From contig UQNV01000024.1 of assembly GCA_900542505.1 (NCBI GenBank), positions 1-32,468 on the forward strand: 32,468 bases of DNA. The letters run 5' to 3'. Numbering within the stretch: the stretch's first letter is position 1; each line of letters opens with the position of its first letter. The notes under the pieces are model-generated. The model was not told the origin of the DNA and ran no database searches. It saw only the letters and a list, made by a program, of their open reading frames with translations. Position numbers and translations under genes: made by a program. Positions 24,229-32,444 of this stretch are shown one piece after another. Source of the stretch: an uncultured Alistipes sp. GTDB lineage: Bacteria > Bacteroidota > Bacteroidia > Bacteroidales > Rikenellaceae.

Positions 24229-27200
24229 AGTCATTTTTATAAATAGCGCGAATATCCCCTATGCAGAGATCGCTGTAGACGGGAATGTGCATTTTACGGG
24301 AACGCAGGGTGTGGGTAAAAGCACCGTGTTGAGAGCGCTCTTGTTTTTCTACAATGCCGACAAGCATCGTTTGGGCATTCAGCAGGGACAGAAATCGTTT
24401 GATGAATTCTATTTCCGCCAGTCAAACTCGTATATACTTTATGAAGTGATGCGTGAGAATGGCGCATATACGATCCTTGTCGGTCGCTACCAGGGGCGAG
24501 CTTCGTGGCGGTTTATTGATGCACCGTATAAGCGGGAATGGCTGATTACCGAGGACAAGCAGGTGTTGAGTGACTGGATTCGGATTCGGGAACGCATCGA
24601 CAAGAATGTGGCTGTCTCCGCAAGAATCGAATCCGGTGCCATGTTCAAGGATATTATCTTCGGCAACACCCGCGATTCCAAATACGCGCGTTATGCCCTG
24701 GTGCAGAGTTCGCATTATCAGAATATTCCACGAAGTATCCAGAATGTTTTTTTGAATACGAAGCTGGATGCCGACTTTGTGAAGAACACCTTGATACAAT
24801 CCATGACAGAGGAGGATCTGCCGATTGACTTGCAGACCTACAGAAGACTTGTTACGGATTTCGAACGGGAGTATGATGAGATAGACTGCTGGTTCCGTCA
24901 GTCTCGTGATGGTAGTTTTCCCGTGCGTCAGCAGGCGATGAAAATTGCAGACCAGGGGCGCAAGATTATCGCGCTCGATCAGCAATTGCTGGACGTGTGG
25001 CATATGCTGAATGAAGCGGTCGCATTTAGTGAACAACAGATTCCGCTTCTGGAAGAAAAAGCAAAGGAGGTAAAGAGCAGCATTGAGAAAGAACGGACCC
25101 GGGAGCGGGAATTGACGGCAGACTACGACAAGGAGAAAGCCCAGCTCAATCAGGATCTTGGTGCCAAAAAGGGTAAATTGGCGGATATAGCGAAGGCGAG
25201 AAAAGAGTTTGATGCACTGGGTATTGGCCCGATTCTCGCTCTTGCCGACCGAGAGACCGCTATTCGACAGGAGACGACGGATAAACAGACGCTGTTGGAT
25301 GGTTTATTGAGAACTCATGCTTCGATAGAGGAGAAATACAAGGTATTAAAGGGAAATCTGGAGAATGCCCGACAAGCATTTGAGAACTCCCAGAAAGAGG
25401 CATATTATAACAAGCAGGCCGAACTTCAGCAGCAGCGCGTTAAGCTGGATGAGGACCGCACCCAAAAACGGAATCGGGTCATGGAGGTTTTCAACAGCTG
25501 GAGGCATGACTCGGACGAACGGTGGCAAATGTTGCTGGTGGACCAGAATCGGGCAGAAGCTGCGCTGCGAGAGCTTCGTCAATGGCATCCCATGGCCGAT
25601 GCAATCAAGCAGGTGGATGAACAACTCCTGCAATTGAATCTGAACGAGAACGAAAATTCTGCCCAGCAGAGTGCTGTGAAAAGTCAGATTGAACAGCTCG
25701 CCGCCGAGTACAAGATGCAAGAAGCGGACGTAAAGCGGACCTTTCAACGTGAGCAGGAACATCTTGAGGCGGCTCGTTCCAAAATCCGAGAACAAGTCGC
25801 AAGGATTGATAGCTTGCTTGCTCACCTGGACGGCTCACTTTACAAGTGGCTTTGTGAAAATACGGAAGGCTGGGAGAATACGATTGGTAAGGTCGTTGAT
25901 GAGGAGCGGGTTTTATACGCTGAGGGGCTTGAGCCTCGGCTGTCCGGTGCCAGCGATGGGTTGTTCGGCATCCAGTTAAACCTGGATAATATTGACTCGG
26001 TCCATCGTACTCCCGACGAGTACAGGGTGGAGAAGGAGCGGTTGGAAGAACAGGTGCAGCAGTTAGAGCGTCAGTTGGCACAATTGCTTGCTACCCATGA
26101 GGATGAAATGGGAGAACTCCGTAAGAAATATGCTGCGCTGATTAATCCTCTTCGTCAAAGTGCAACCTTATTGAAGGTGGAGGAGGAACAGATCCCCGGC
26201 AAACGTCAGGAATTGCAAATCCAGCGGCATAAACTGGAGATGGAGGAACAGGAAGAGATTACTCGGGAGGCCGAAGTCCGTCAACGTGCTTGCAATGACG
26301 CAGTTTTGAAGGTGCAATTGGAGAAAGAGGCCCGTGAGAAGAATGAACTGAAGAACAAGAAAGAGTTGAAGGACCTTGATTCGGCATTCGACAAGGCTTC
26401 CAAAGCTCTTGATGCGGAGTTACGTGCCTTCAAGGCGTCACAAAACGAGGAGGCCGCCGCGCGCAATCAGGAGTTTGCCGATCAGAAGAAGCAACTTGAC
26501 AAACAGCAGAACGAAGAGCTTGCCGGGAAAGGCGTTGACACGCATCTGCTTGAGCAATATCGTAAGGAGCTGGAAGATTTGCAGGGACTGTTAAAAAGAA
26601 TTGATAAAGAACGACCGATTGTTATCAGATATCGTGATGCCGAAAAAAATCTCTTTGCCGTGGAACCGGAAATCAAAGAGAGCATGAAAGCTATTGAAAG
26701 GCAACTCTCCTCGATCCGGCAGCACTATGATGACAAACGGGAGCGTATTTTGAGACGGTGCGCGGAGCTGGACGAGAGCCAGAAAAAACTCCTAAAGGAG
26801 CTGGAGCATAGGCGTGAGGGGCTGGAGCGTTATCACCAGATGCTCGATAATGAACATCTGGTGCCGGATACTTATCTCACGGATGACAGGACGATGAAGA
26901 CGCAGCAGGATTGTCAGCAGCTCTTGAGCCAATTGCGGGGAGTTGTCAATCAAAAACGGGAATCAATCGAGAAATTGAAATCCGTCGTTGTCAGCTTCAA
27001 TCGGAACTTCAAGCCTCAGAATGCTTTCCACTTCAACACAATGCCGGTGACGGATGCTGACTACATGCAAATTGCGGTTGATTTGCAGGACTTCATGGAC
27101 AATAACAAAATCGAGGAGTTCCGCCGACGGACCAGCGAGCATTACAAAGACATCATGGGGCGTATTTCGGCCGAAATCGGGTCCCTCATGAAACGAAGGT

Positions 27201-27862
27201 CGGATGTGGATGGTGTGATACAGGATATAAACCGGGATTTCGTCGAGAAGAATTTTGCCGGAGTCATCAAGAGCATTGAACTCCGAGCCGATGCATCGAG
27301 CGACAAGCTCATGCAGTTGCTGATTTCTATTCACGATTATACGATGGAGAATGCGCTCACCATCGGCGAACTGAATCTTTTCTCGGACAATAACCAGGAT
27401 GAAGTGAACCGTAAGGTCGTCGATTATCTGAAGAGTCTGTCGCATCAGTTACAGAATGAGCCCAATCGTGCGACGGTATCCTTGGGAGATGCTTTCCGGC
27501 TGCAGTTCCGTGTCAAAGAGAATGACAACGACACGGGCTGGGTGGAACGTATCAATAACGTCGGATCGGATGGTACGGATATTCTTGTGAAGGCGATGGT
27601 CAATATCATGCTCATCAATGTCTTTAAGAAAAAGGCAGCCAAAAAGAGTGGTGATTTCATCGTCCACTGCATGATGGATGAGATCGGGCGTCTGCATCCC
27701 AACAATATAAAGGGGATTCTGCAGTTCGCCAACTCACGCAATATCTATCTTATCAACAGCTCGCCTACGTCGTACAATCCTTACGACTATCGCTATACAT
27801 ACCTCCTCAGTAAACAAGGCGTGAAGACGAGGGTTGAGAAATTATTGCAACGAATCAATTAG
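24212..27862 (+). CDS. Wadjet-like JetC (SMC-type ATPase)
   Basis: A 1216-residue SMC/MukB-like ATPase. The Walker A motif GTQGVGKST is at residues 30-38, in the JetC-like context VHFTGTQGVGKSTVLRALLFFYNADKH (split over residues 27-53). The head continues to about 225 with ARYALVQSSHYQNIPRSIQ and LNTKLDADFVK, as in other JetC proteins. Long charged coiled-coil arms follow (about 260-560 and 640-920), with a hinge-like break near 560-620. The C-terminal head has a signature-like NNVGSDGTDILVKAMVNIM and a Walker B ending in Asp1156-Glu1157 (FIVHCMMDEIGRLHP). It would extrude plasmid DNA loops with ATP so that JetD can cut. The ATG lies inside jetB (17-base overlap); a TTG 12 bases earlier is less likely. 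Confidence 0.88.
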   Translation: MKYLNKVIFINSANIPYAEIAVDGNVHFTGTQGVGKSTVLRALLFFYNADKHRLGIQQGQKSFDEFYFRQSNSYILYEVMRENGAYTILVGRYQGRASWRFIDAPYKREWLITEDKQVLSDWIRIRERIDKNVAVSARIESGAMFKDIIFGNTRDSKYARYALVQSSHYQNIPRSIQNVFLNTKLDADFVKNTLIQSMTEEDLPIDLQTYRRLVTDFEREYDEIDCWFRQSRDGSFPVRQQAMKIADQGRKIIALDQQLLDVWHMLNEAVAFSEQQIPLLEEKAKEVKSSIEKERTRERELTADYDKEKAQLNQDLGAKKGKLADIAKARKEFDALGIGPILALADRETAIRQETTDKQTLLDGLLRTHASIEEKYKVLKGNLENARQAFENSQKEAYYNKQAELQQQRVKLDEDRTQKRNRVMEVFNSWRHDSDERWQMLLVDQNRAEAALRELRQWHPMADAIKQVDEQLLQLNLNENENSAQQSAVKSQIEQLAAEYKMQEADVKRTFQREQEHLEAARSKIREQVARIDSLLAHLDGSLYKWLCENTEGWENTIGKVVDEERVLYAEGLEPRLSGASDGLFGIQLNLDNIDSVHRTPDEYRVEKERLEEQVQQLERQLAQLLATHEDEMGELRKKYAALINPLRQSATLLKVEEEQIPGKRQELQIQRHKLEMEEQEEITREAEVRQRACNDAVLKVQLEKEAREKNELKNKKELKDLDSAFDKASKALDAELRAFKASQNEEAAARNQEFADQKKQLDKQQNEELAGKGVDTHLLEQYRKELEDLQGLLKRIDKERPIVIRYRDAEKNLFAVEPEIKESMKAIERQLSSIRQHYDDKRERILRRCAELDESQKKLLKELEHRREGLERYHQMLDNEHLVPDTYLTDDRTMKTQQDCQQLLSQLRGVVNQKRESIEKLKSVVVSFNRNFKPQNAFHFNTMPVTDADYMQIAVDLQDFMDNNKIEEFRRRTSEHYKDIMGRISAEIGSLMKRRSDVDGVIQDINRDFVEKNFAGVIKSIELRADASSDKLMQLLISIHDYTMENALTIGELNLFSDNNQDEVNRKVVDYLKSLSHQLQNEPNRATVSLGDAFRLQFRVKENDNDTGWVERINNVGSDGTDILVKAMVNIMLINVFKKKAAKKSGDFIVHCMMDEIGRLHPNNIKGILQFANSRNIYLINSSPTSYNPYDYRYTYLLSKQGVKTRVEKLLQRIN

Positions 27863-27871
27863 TCGGATGAT

Positions 27872-28729
27872 ATGGCAATCAATGCATCTATACAGGCATT
27901 GTTGGCTGGTGAACAAGTCGCAGGTTCGAAGCTAAACAGCCGGCTGCTTGACGAGCTGCTGGCGGAAGGTCTGCTATTGGTCCTGTCTCGCGGCTCAAGA
28001 AAATCGTATCGGGCTCGTGACCCGGAGGCTCTTAAACGATTTCTCATAGACAGGGACGAAAGCTATCGAATCCTCGAAGTGGATCAACCGAATTCCCGTG
28101 CCTCAATGGCCGCGGAAACCGGAAACTCCAAACTCGTTATGGTTCGTTCCTGCCCGGGGTTCCCGGTGAACAGCTATGAACCGATTGCGTGTCTTCTTGA
28201 CGGAAAGCCATTCGTGGTAAATCCGCAGGAGGGAAGCTTCCTCTTTGTCACCGATTGGGAGCGTTTTGCGATTCCGGAGGATGTAGTGATGGTTGGTGTC
28301 GAGAATATGGAGAACTTCCGGATGATTCGTCGGCAAAGAGTATTCTTTGAACAATATCTTCAGTCGCATGACCTCTCAACCCGGGTGCTCTTTGTCTCCC
28401 GATATCCGCAATCCACGGATTTAAGGAGATGGCTATGCACTATCCCGAATCATTATCTGCATTTTGGCGATTTTGATTTGGCCGGGATAAATATTTTCCT
28501 TGTCGATTTTCAACAGTATCTGGGCGAAGAACGCTCTTCATATTTAATCCCCGACGATGTGGAATCGCGCCTGAAATCGGGCTCCAGGAAGAGATACGAT
28601 GAACAGTATAACCGTTTTAAGAGTATCAAATCCGAAGTGCCAGAATTGCAGCACTTGATAGATTTAATCCATCGCGAGCGGAAAGCCTATGATCAAGAGG
28701 GTTATATCTGTGAAGGTCAACCTTCTTAA
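27872..28729 (+). CDS. Wadjet-like JetD (Toprim-fold nuclease)
   Basis: A 285-residue protein starting nine bases after the jetC stop. Residues about 5-65 look like a winged helix (SKLNSRLLDELLAEGLLLVL, then a basic strand SRKSYRARD). The C-terminal part is a Toprim-like, topoisomerase VI A-type domain: a strand ending in Glu144 (VVMVGVENMENF) and the Asp200-Phe-Asp202 motif in HFGDFDLAG. These are the expected metal-binding residues of JetD, the subunit that cleaves closed circular plasmids. It is shorter than the roughly 380-400 residue JetD of the best-studied systems and seems to lack their long N-terminal arm. Confidence 0.8.
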   Translation: MAINASIQALLAGEQVAGSKLNSRLLDELLAEGLLLVLSRGSRKSYRARDPEALKRFLIDRDESYRILEVDQPNSRASMAAETGNSKLVMVRSCPGFPVNSYEPIACLLDGKPFVVNPQEGSFLFVTDWERFAIPEDVVMVGVENMENFRMIRRQRVFFEQYLQSHDLSTRVLFVSRYPQSTDLRRWLCTIPNHYLHFGDFDLAGINIFLVDFQQYLGEERSSYLIPDDVESRLKSGSRKRYDEQYNRFKSIKSEVPELQHLIDLIHRERKAYDQEGYICEGQPS

Positions 28730-28778
28730 GCGTAGATACTGAATCTTTTGCCATCGTTTAGGCGTTTTGCAAACACGA

Positions 28779-28806
28779 AAGTAGAGCCCCGTGAGGGACT
28801 CTGCTT
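28779..28806. terminator. Hairpin between convergent genes, possible terminator
   Basis: An imperfect stem of about 11-12 bp (AGTAGAG-C-CCC with GGG-A-CTCTGCT, one C/A mismatch and one T-G pair) around a GTGA loop, about 50 bases after the jetD stop. There is no T run, so termination is uncertain. Confidence 0.4.
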
Positions 28807-28841
28807 ATGATTACAGAACAATCGTGAAAGAATCGTATGTT

Positions 28842-29321
28842 TTACCAAATTCGCCATATTCCACATTGATTATTTTCTGTACTCCATTGAACCTGATAGG
28901 CCCAGCCAAATAGTGTATCAAGAAGAATGAAATTATAATTATTCCCTGTTGGATATAATTCATATCTGCCGATGATTTGCAAGTCCAAATAGATTTCGAC
29001 CTTATCGCAAACGAGGTACTCAAAGCGACTTTTATCGTCATTTATGCCAATCTGAAGTGCTGTTACCTTTCCTGTTGCGGTGTCTAATTTGAGGGAGTTA
29101 TATATGTTGGTTGTCCTATAAACTTTATATCGCCCTATGGCACTTTCTGGACCCGTAACCTTTTCCACAATTTTAGATGTGCCATATTGAATACTCAGTA
29201 TCAGGCTGTCACGTTGATACGTTGTTAATGGATTCTTTACCTTTGCTGAGGTGTCGGAATTCTGCCCGTAGGTAGTTAATGTTAGGATGAGAGTAGCGAT
29301 AATAAGGCAAGATTTATACAT
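28842..29321 (-). CDS. Small exported repeat protein of unknown function
   Basis: A 159-residue protein with a Sec signal peptide (about 1-19, cut after LTTYGQ). The mature part holds two copies of a beta-rich unit: GRYKVYRTTNIYNSLKLDT then VTALQIGIN, and GRYELYPTGNNYNFILLDT then YQVQWSTE. Similar small proteins with this RYxLYPT ... LLDT ... QVQWS unit are, from memory, common in Bacteroides and Alistipes accessory regions, and their role is not known to me. The end STENNQCGIWRIW is abrupt; another frame stays open to 28811. A weak TATATTCG promoter-like element lies at 29343-29350. It converges on jetD. Confidence 0.75.
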   Translation of the reverse strand: MYKSCLIIATLILTLTTYGQNSDTSAKVKNPLTTYQRDSLILSIQYGTSKIVEKVTGPESAIGRYKVYRTTNIYNSLKLDTATGKVTALQIGINDDKSRFEYLVCDKVEIYLDLQIIGRYELYPTGNNYNFILLDTLFGWAYQVQWSTENNQCGIWRIW

Positions 29322-29375
29322 GGCTGTAGGATTAGTGATATGCGAATATACTAAGAAGTTCTAATTTTTAGTATA

Positions 29376-29720
29376 TTATGGCCTCTTTTTTGTTCCCAGA
29401 ATTCGGATGCAGTCGAGAATCTGCTGCTCGCGTTTCGCGTCGATGATGTCGGCCATCTGCTTGGCCGCCGATAGATCCTTGGCCGTAAGCGGCCTGCCCT
29501 GCTTCGAGAGGAAGCACCCCTTGGCTCCCGCCACGCGCTGCCACTTCGGGGTGATGAACCGTGCGGCGCTCAGCGATTCGAGCAGCAGCGCCAGCAGCTT
29601 GTTGTGGGTTGTCTGCAACGGCTCCGGACGTTGGCAGGCGAGCAGCTGTTCGACCTTCAGGCGGGTGATATTGCGAATTCTGTCATTCTCATCACCCTCC
29701 AGTTTTTCGGCGATGCGGAG
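29376..29720 (-). pseudogene. N-terminally truncated gene remnant, right copy
   Basis: An open frame of 114 codons without ATG, bounded upstream by a TAA at 29721-29723. It reads RIAEKLEGDENDRIRNITRL, QTTHNKLLALLLESLSAARF, ITPKWQRVAGAKGCFLSK, GRPLTAKDLSAAKQMADIID and KREQQILDCIRIL in order. It is GC-rich like the core chromosome, unlike the AT-rich genes on either side. A TTG at 29616 could start an 80-residue protein, but a broken gene is more likely given the second, frameshifted copy at 21538. The parent family is not recognised. Confidence 0.6.
29413..29492 (+). repeat. Direct repeat, right copy
   Basis: 80 bases matching 21601-21679 in the same orientation. Together they bracket a 7.7-kb segment that holds the zinc-ribbon remnant, the Wadjet-like operon and the small repeat protein. 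Confidence 0.85.
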
Positions 29721-29808
29721 TTAGCAGTGTGTGTTGTTTCACGTCTCGTACCATTGCGGCAGAAGCAGGGTTTTGCTGACTACTGTATAGTTTGTTTTGG
29801 TAGATGAT

Positions 29809-29843
29809 AAAGGCGGGTGCTCTATTACAAAGCAACCGCCTTT
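29809..29843. terminator. Hairpin downstream of the NTPase-TIR gene
   Basis: AAAGGCGG pairs with CCGCCTTT, then one mismatch, then TGCT with AGCA, around a nine-base loop. It is 59 bases beyond the NTPase-TIR stop on the minus strand. T-richness is modest on both sides. Confidence 0.5.
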
Positions 29844-29901
29844 TGGCCTTGGGATAAATAGCTTTCGTGACAAAAAAGAGATATGGTGTAATTGTTCTAG
29901 T

Positions 29902-31401
29902 TTACTCTTTCTGATATTTGGAATAGGCCCTTTTTTGTCGAATCTTTTCATCGATTAAAGCAGCAAGTTCCGACATCTGTGTTTGAGAATCTTTACTGAT
30001 ATCTATTTTTTGATAGCCAATGTTGGATAATGGATCGGTTGCAGAGAGTTGAAAATCATTCGTAATTATGGGTATTATTTTCTCCTCCTTAAGCTTTTCC
30101 TTATATAATTTACTCTCAAATACAGTCCATACCTTATGAGCATAGTTTTTGTCCATAAAAACAATGATGTATTCGGCATCTGATGTATATATTGGCCGAA
30201 AATACTCTTCTAAATCTTTTCCTAAAATATCAGCCTTTACATCAAAGTCATAGAAAACATTGTAATTATATTCGGTTGTCAATATTTCATATAGGGTATT
30301 GGGAAAATCTCTAATTTCACCGGCAAATGATAATGCAAAATCATATTTGTTTATTAAATCTGGATTAATGAAGCCTATATCTGATGCGAATTGTTTCCAA
30401 TCCAGGTTCTTCAAATAGAACATAAATTTAGGATCCTCAATTGTTAATGTTTTTGCATTCTCGTCATAATGAATTTTATTGATGAGAAAATCATTTTTGC
30501 TTATTAAATCTGTTAGGTATCCTTTCTCGACGACCTGTGAGACACTTTGTTTGTATAGGGGATGTTTAGCATATATGCTGTCCATTTGAATGGACCAATC
30601 GGGTGATTGCGATAACCATTGAAGTAAATGGAGATAAGGAGCCCGCCCCTCTCTTCTAATGCGCGTGCCTGTTGCAAAGGTTCTAGCTATTGGTTCATAA
30701 ACTCGAGCCATCTCGGCTATTTTTGATTTGCAGGCGTCGTCCGCTGAGATAGCTATGGTTTTAATGCTTTCTTGTGTCTCTGTAATTCCGGCTTTAATAC
30801 AGATTTCTTTACATAAGATTTGGGCAATGTGGAAACTTCCATTAACCTTGTTGATTAGATTATTCTTATCCTTAATTCTGATGTTAAGTGCTTTTTCTCC
30901 TTTGTGTATAAGTTCTAGGATTTTTTCGGGAGAGTTGGATTCATATCGGATTGTATCAATTCTATTGTTTAAATCTGGAGATAATTGTATTAACCCTTCT
31001 CCCGCATTATTAATACCAATAAGGATGAGTTTGATATCTTCTCTATTTTCGTCTGCTGCTGTTTTTAATAAATTGGCCAACGCTTCTCGTCGTTCTTTTG
31101 ATAATAGATGAAAGTCGTCTATAATAATCGTTCCTGTATTTTTTGAGTCAGTTAGGACTAAATCTATCAATTCTATATCTTCTCTCTTCCGAGCAGAGAG
31201 AGGATGATATGGCATCTTAATTTCTGAAATAATTTGAGTTATGGATGTCGTTTTCCCAATACCGGAAGGGCCTTCAACGATGAGGCCTTTTCCTTTTGTT
31301 TGGATTGCTACTTTTGTTTTTATGTATTCTTGCGGTTCAACAAATGTGTATGAAGGGAATCCGGTATCTTTGAATACATCGGCAATAAATAATTTTTCCA
31401 T
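29902..31401 (-). CDS. P-loop NTPase with C-terminal TIR-like domain
   Basis: A 499-residue protein, probably a defence gene. An N-terminal AAA+/STAND-like NTPase has Walker A GPSGIGKTT at 44-52 and Walker B TIIIDDFHLL with Asp95-Asp96; helical parts follow to about 345. From about 351 there is a TIR-like domain: YDFALSFAGE at 353-362, then VFYDFDVKADILGKDLEEY, YIIVFMDKNYAHKVWTVFES with Trp425 and Glu429 as the probable NADase glutamate, and IIPIITND. In known systems such TIR domains destroy NAD+ when a sensor is triggered and so stop infected cells. The gene is AT-rich (by eye well under 40% GC), unlike its surroundings, which indicates transfer. The trigger is unknown. Confidence 0.85.
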   Translation of the reverse strand: MEKLFIADVFKDTGFPSYTFVEPQEYIKTKVAIQTKGKGLIVEGPSGIGKTTSITQIISEIKMPYHPLSARKREDIELIDLVLTDSKNTGTIIIDDFHLLSKERREALANLLKTAADENREDIKLILIGINNAGEGLIQLSPDLNNRIDTIRYESNSPEKILELIHKGEKALNIRIKDKNNLINKVNGSFHIAQILCKEICIKAGITETQESIKTIAISADDACKSKIAEMARVYEPIARTFATGTRIRREGRAPYLHLLQWLSQSPDWSIQMDSIYAKHPLYKQSVSQVVEKGYLTDLISKNDFLINKIHYDENAKTLTIEDPKFMFYLKNLDWKQFASDIGFINPDLINKYDFALSFAGEIRDFPNTLYEILTTEYNYNVFYDFDVKADILGKDLEEYFRPIYTSDAEYIIVFMDKNYAHKVWTVFESKLYKEKLKEEKIIPIITNDFQLSATDPLSNIGYQKIDISKDSQTQMSELAALIDEKIRQKRAYSKYQKE

Positions 31402-31592
31402 GGTAAGTGAAGTTTGTTGGCTATTTTGCTGATAATAGTTACTTTCCGATGCAAAACGTGAAATTAAATCATTATATTGCTGTATTTGAACGTGTTGTTT
31501 TACTCTGTAAAATCTGTGAGCAACAAACCAGCAACAGAATTGAAAGCCTTGCTATTGAAAGCGGTTGCATTAGGGAATAAAGATAGCAATTT

Positions 31593-31600
31593 CAAAGTTA
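31593..31600 (-). promoter_or_regulatory. Possible promoter for the NTPase-TIR gene
   Basis: Reads TAACTTTG on the minus strand, a full TAnnTTTG match, about 190 bases before the start at 31401. The intervening AT-rich stretch (31402-31592) shows no gene. Confidence 0.4.
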
Positions 31601-31661
31601 CTTGTATAACGTTCGTGATTATTTCACCGATTGTTTCTCTCCAATGTCGGATGCAGACACG

Positions 31662-31684
31662 AAAAAGGGCGGTCGCCGCCGCCC
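31662..31684 (-). terminator. Intrinsic terminator of the right-end secreted protein gene
   Basis: On the minus strand GGGCGG pairs with CCGCCC around a six-base loop, followed by TTTTT. The stem begins six bases after the stop codon at 31691. Confidence 0.85.
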
Positions 31685-31690
31685 ATAGTT

Positions 31691-32437
31691 TTATTTGTAA
31701 CTTGTCTTCTTGTCTGCCGTAAATAGGTTTTTATAAACGTCAAAAGCAACTTCAAAATAGCAACTTTCGATGAGTTCTGACATAGCGTGAGGATATAATA
31801 GGAACCGGACAACATCACGCCCGTCAGACCCGACTACACGTTTTAATACGATAAAGTATAGCAGGGGATATTCCGATTTCCAATAACGCTCTGCATAATC
31901 CTCGCCATTGGTTCGTGCGTATGATTTATACATTGTTTCAGATGACGAGCAAAGGGTTTCGCCGAGCGATAGGAAAAACGGGAATGAATATTCGGCATGG
32001 CCTTTGAACATTTTATGATAGAATCGAGGTGTGATTGTAATTACCTGTCCGGGTTCAATATTGCTCATGCTGCTATAATCGGCTTCGGATAAAAGAGCAG
32101 CCATTATCATTCGTGATACAATCCATTCCGTTTGTAAAACAGGGTAACGCCAGCTGTATTCTTTGAAATCACAAAAAAGGTATCGTCGTCCTGCATACTC
32201 TCCGATGAATAGGCTGTTGAAATTATCGACAGCAACACCCTCGCCAAGATAAACGAGTGTCGTGTTTTTGCGGCTTTCCCATTTCCCTGTTTTTCGGTCT
32301 TGCTGCCAATATAAGGCCGATTTTATTTCCTTTGATTTTGTCGCCAGTTGTGCCGGAGCTGCATTGTTTCTATCCTGCGCCATACAGTTTGTAGAGAATG
32401 CAATTACGGCCAAAATAATTATGGACAGTTGTTTCAT
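31691..32437 (-). CDS. Exported protein of unknown function
   Basis: A 248-residue protein from the ATG at 32437, with a Sec signal peptide (about 1-22, cut after NCMAQ). The frame runs further into the adapter and would add MCIRDRYN, which is not real. The mature part has a KTGKWESRKNTTLVYLGEGVAVDNFNSLFIG start and many aromatic residues, and is probably a globular periplasmic or secreted protein. I do not recognise a family. Its promoter lies beyond the end of the genomic sequence. A terminator follows directly. Confidence 0.75.
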   Translation of the reverse strand: MKQLSIIILAVIAFSTNCMAQDRNNAAPAQLATKSKEIKSALYWQQDRKTGKWESRKNTTLVYLGEGVAVDNFNSLFIGEYAGRRYLFCDFKEYSWRYPVLQTEWIVSRMIMAALLSEADYSSMSNIEPGQVITITPRFYHKMFKGHAEYSFPFFLSLGETLCSSSETMYKSYARTNGEDYAERYWKSEYPLLYFIVLKRVVGSDGRDVVRFLLYPHAMSELIESCYFEVAFDVYKNLFTADKKTSYK

Positions 32438-32444
32438 ATTATAT

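Noticed and set aside
31477..31722. 81-residue plus-strand frame between the NTPase-TIR and right-end genes
   Set aside because: Overlaps the terminator and the end of the minus-strand gene, and shows no motif.
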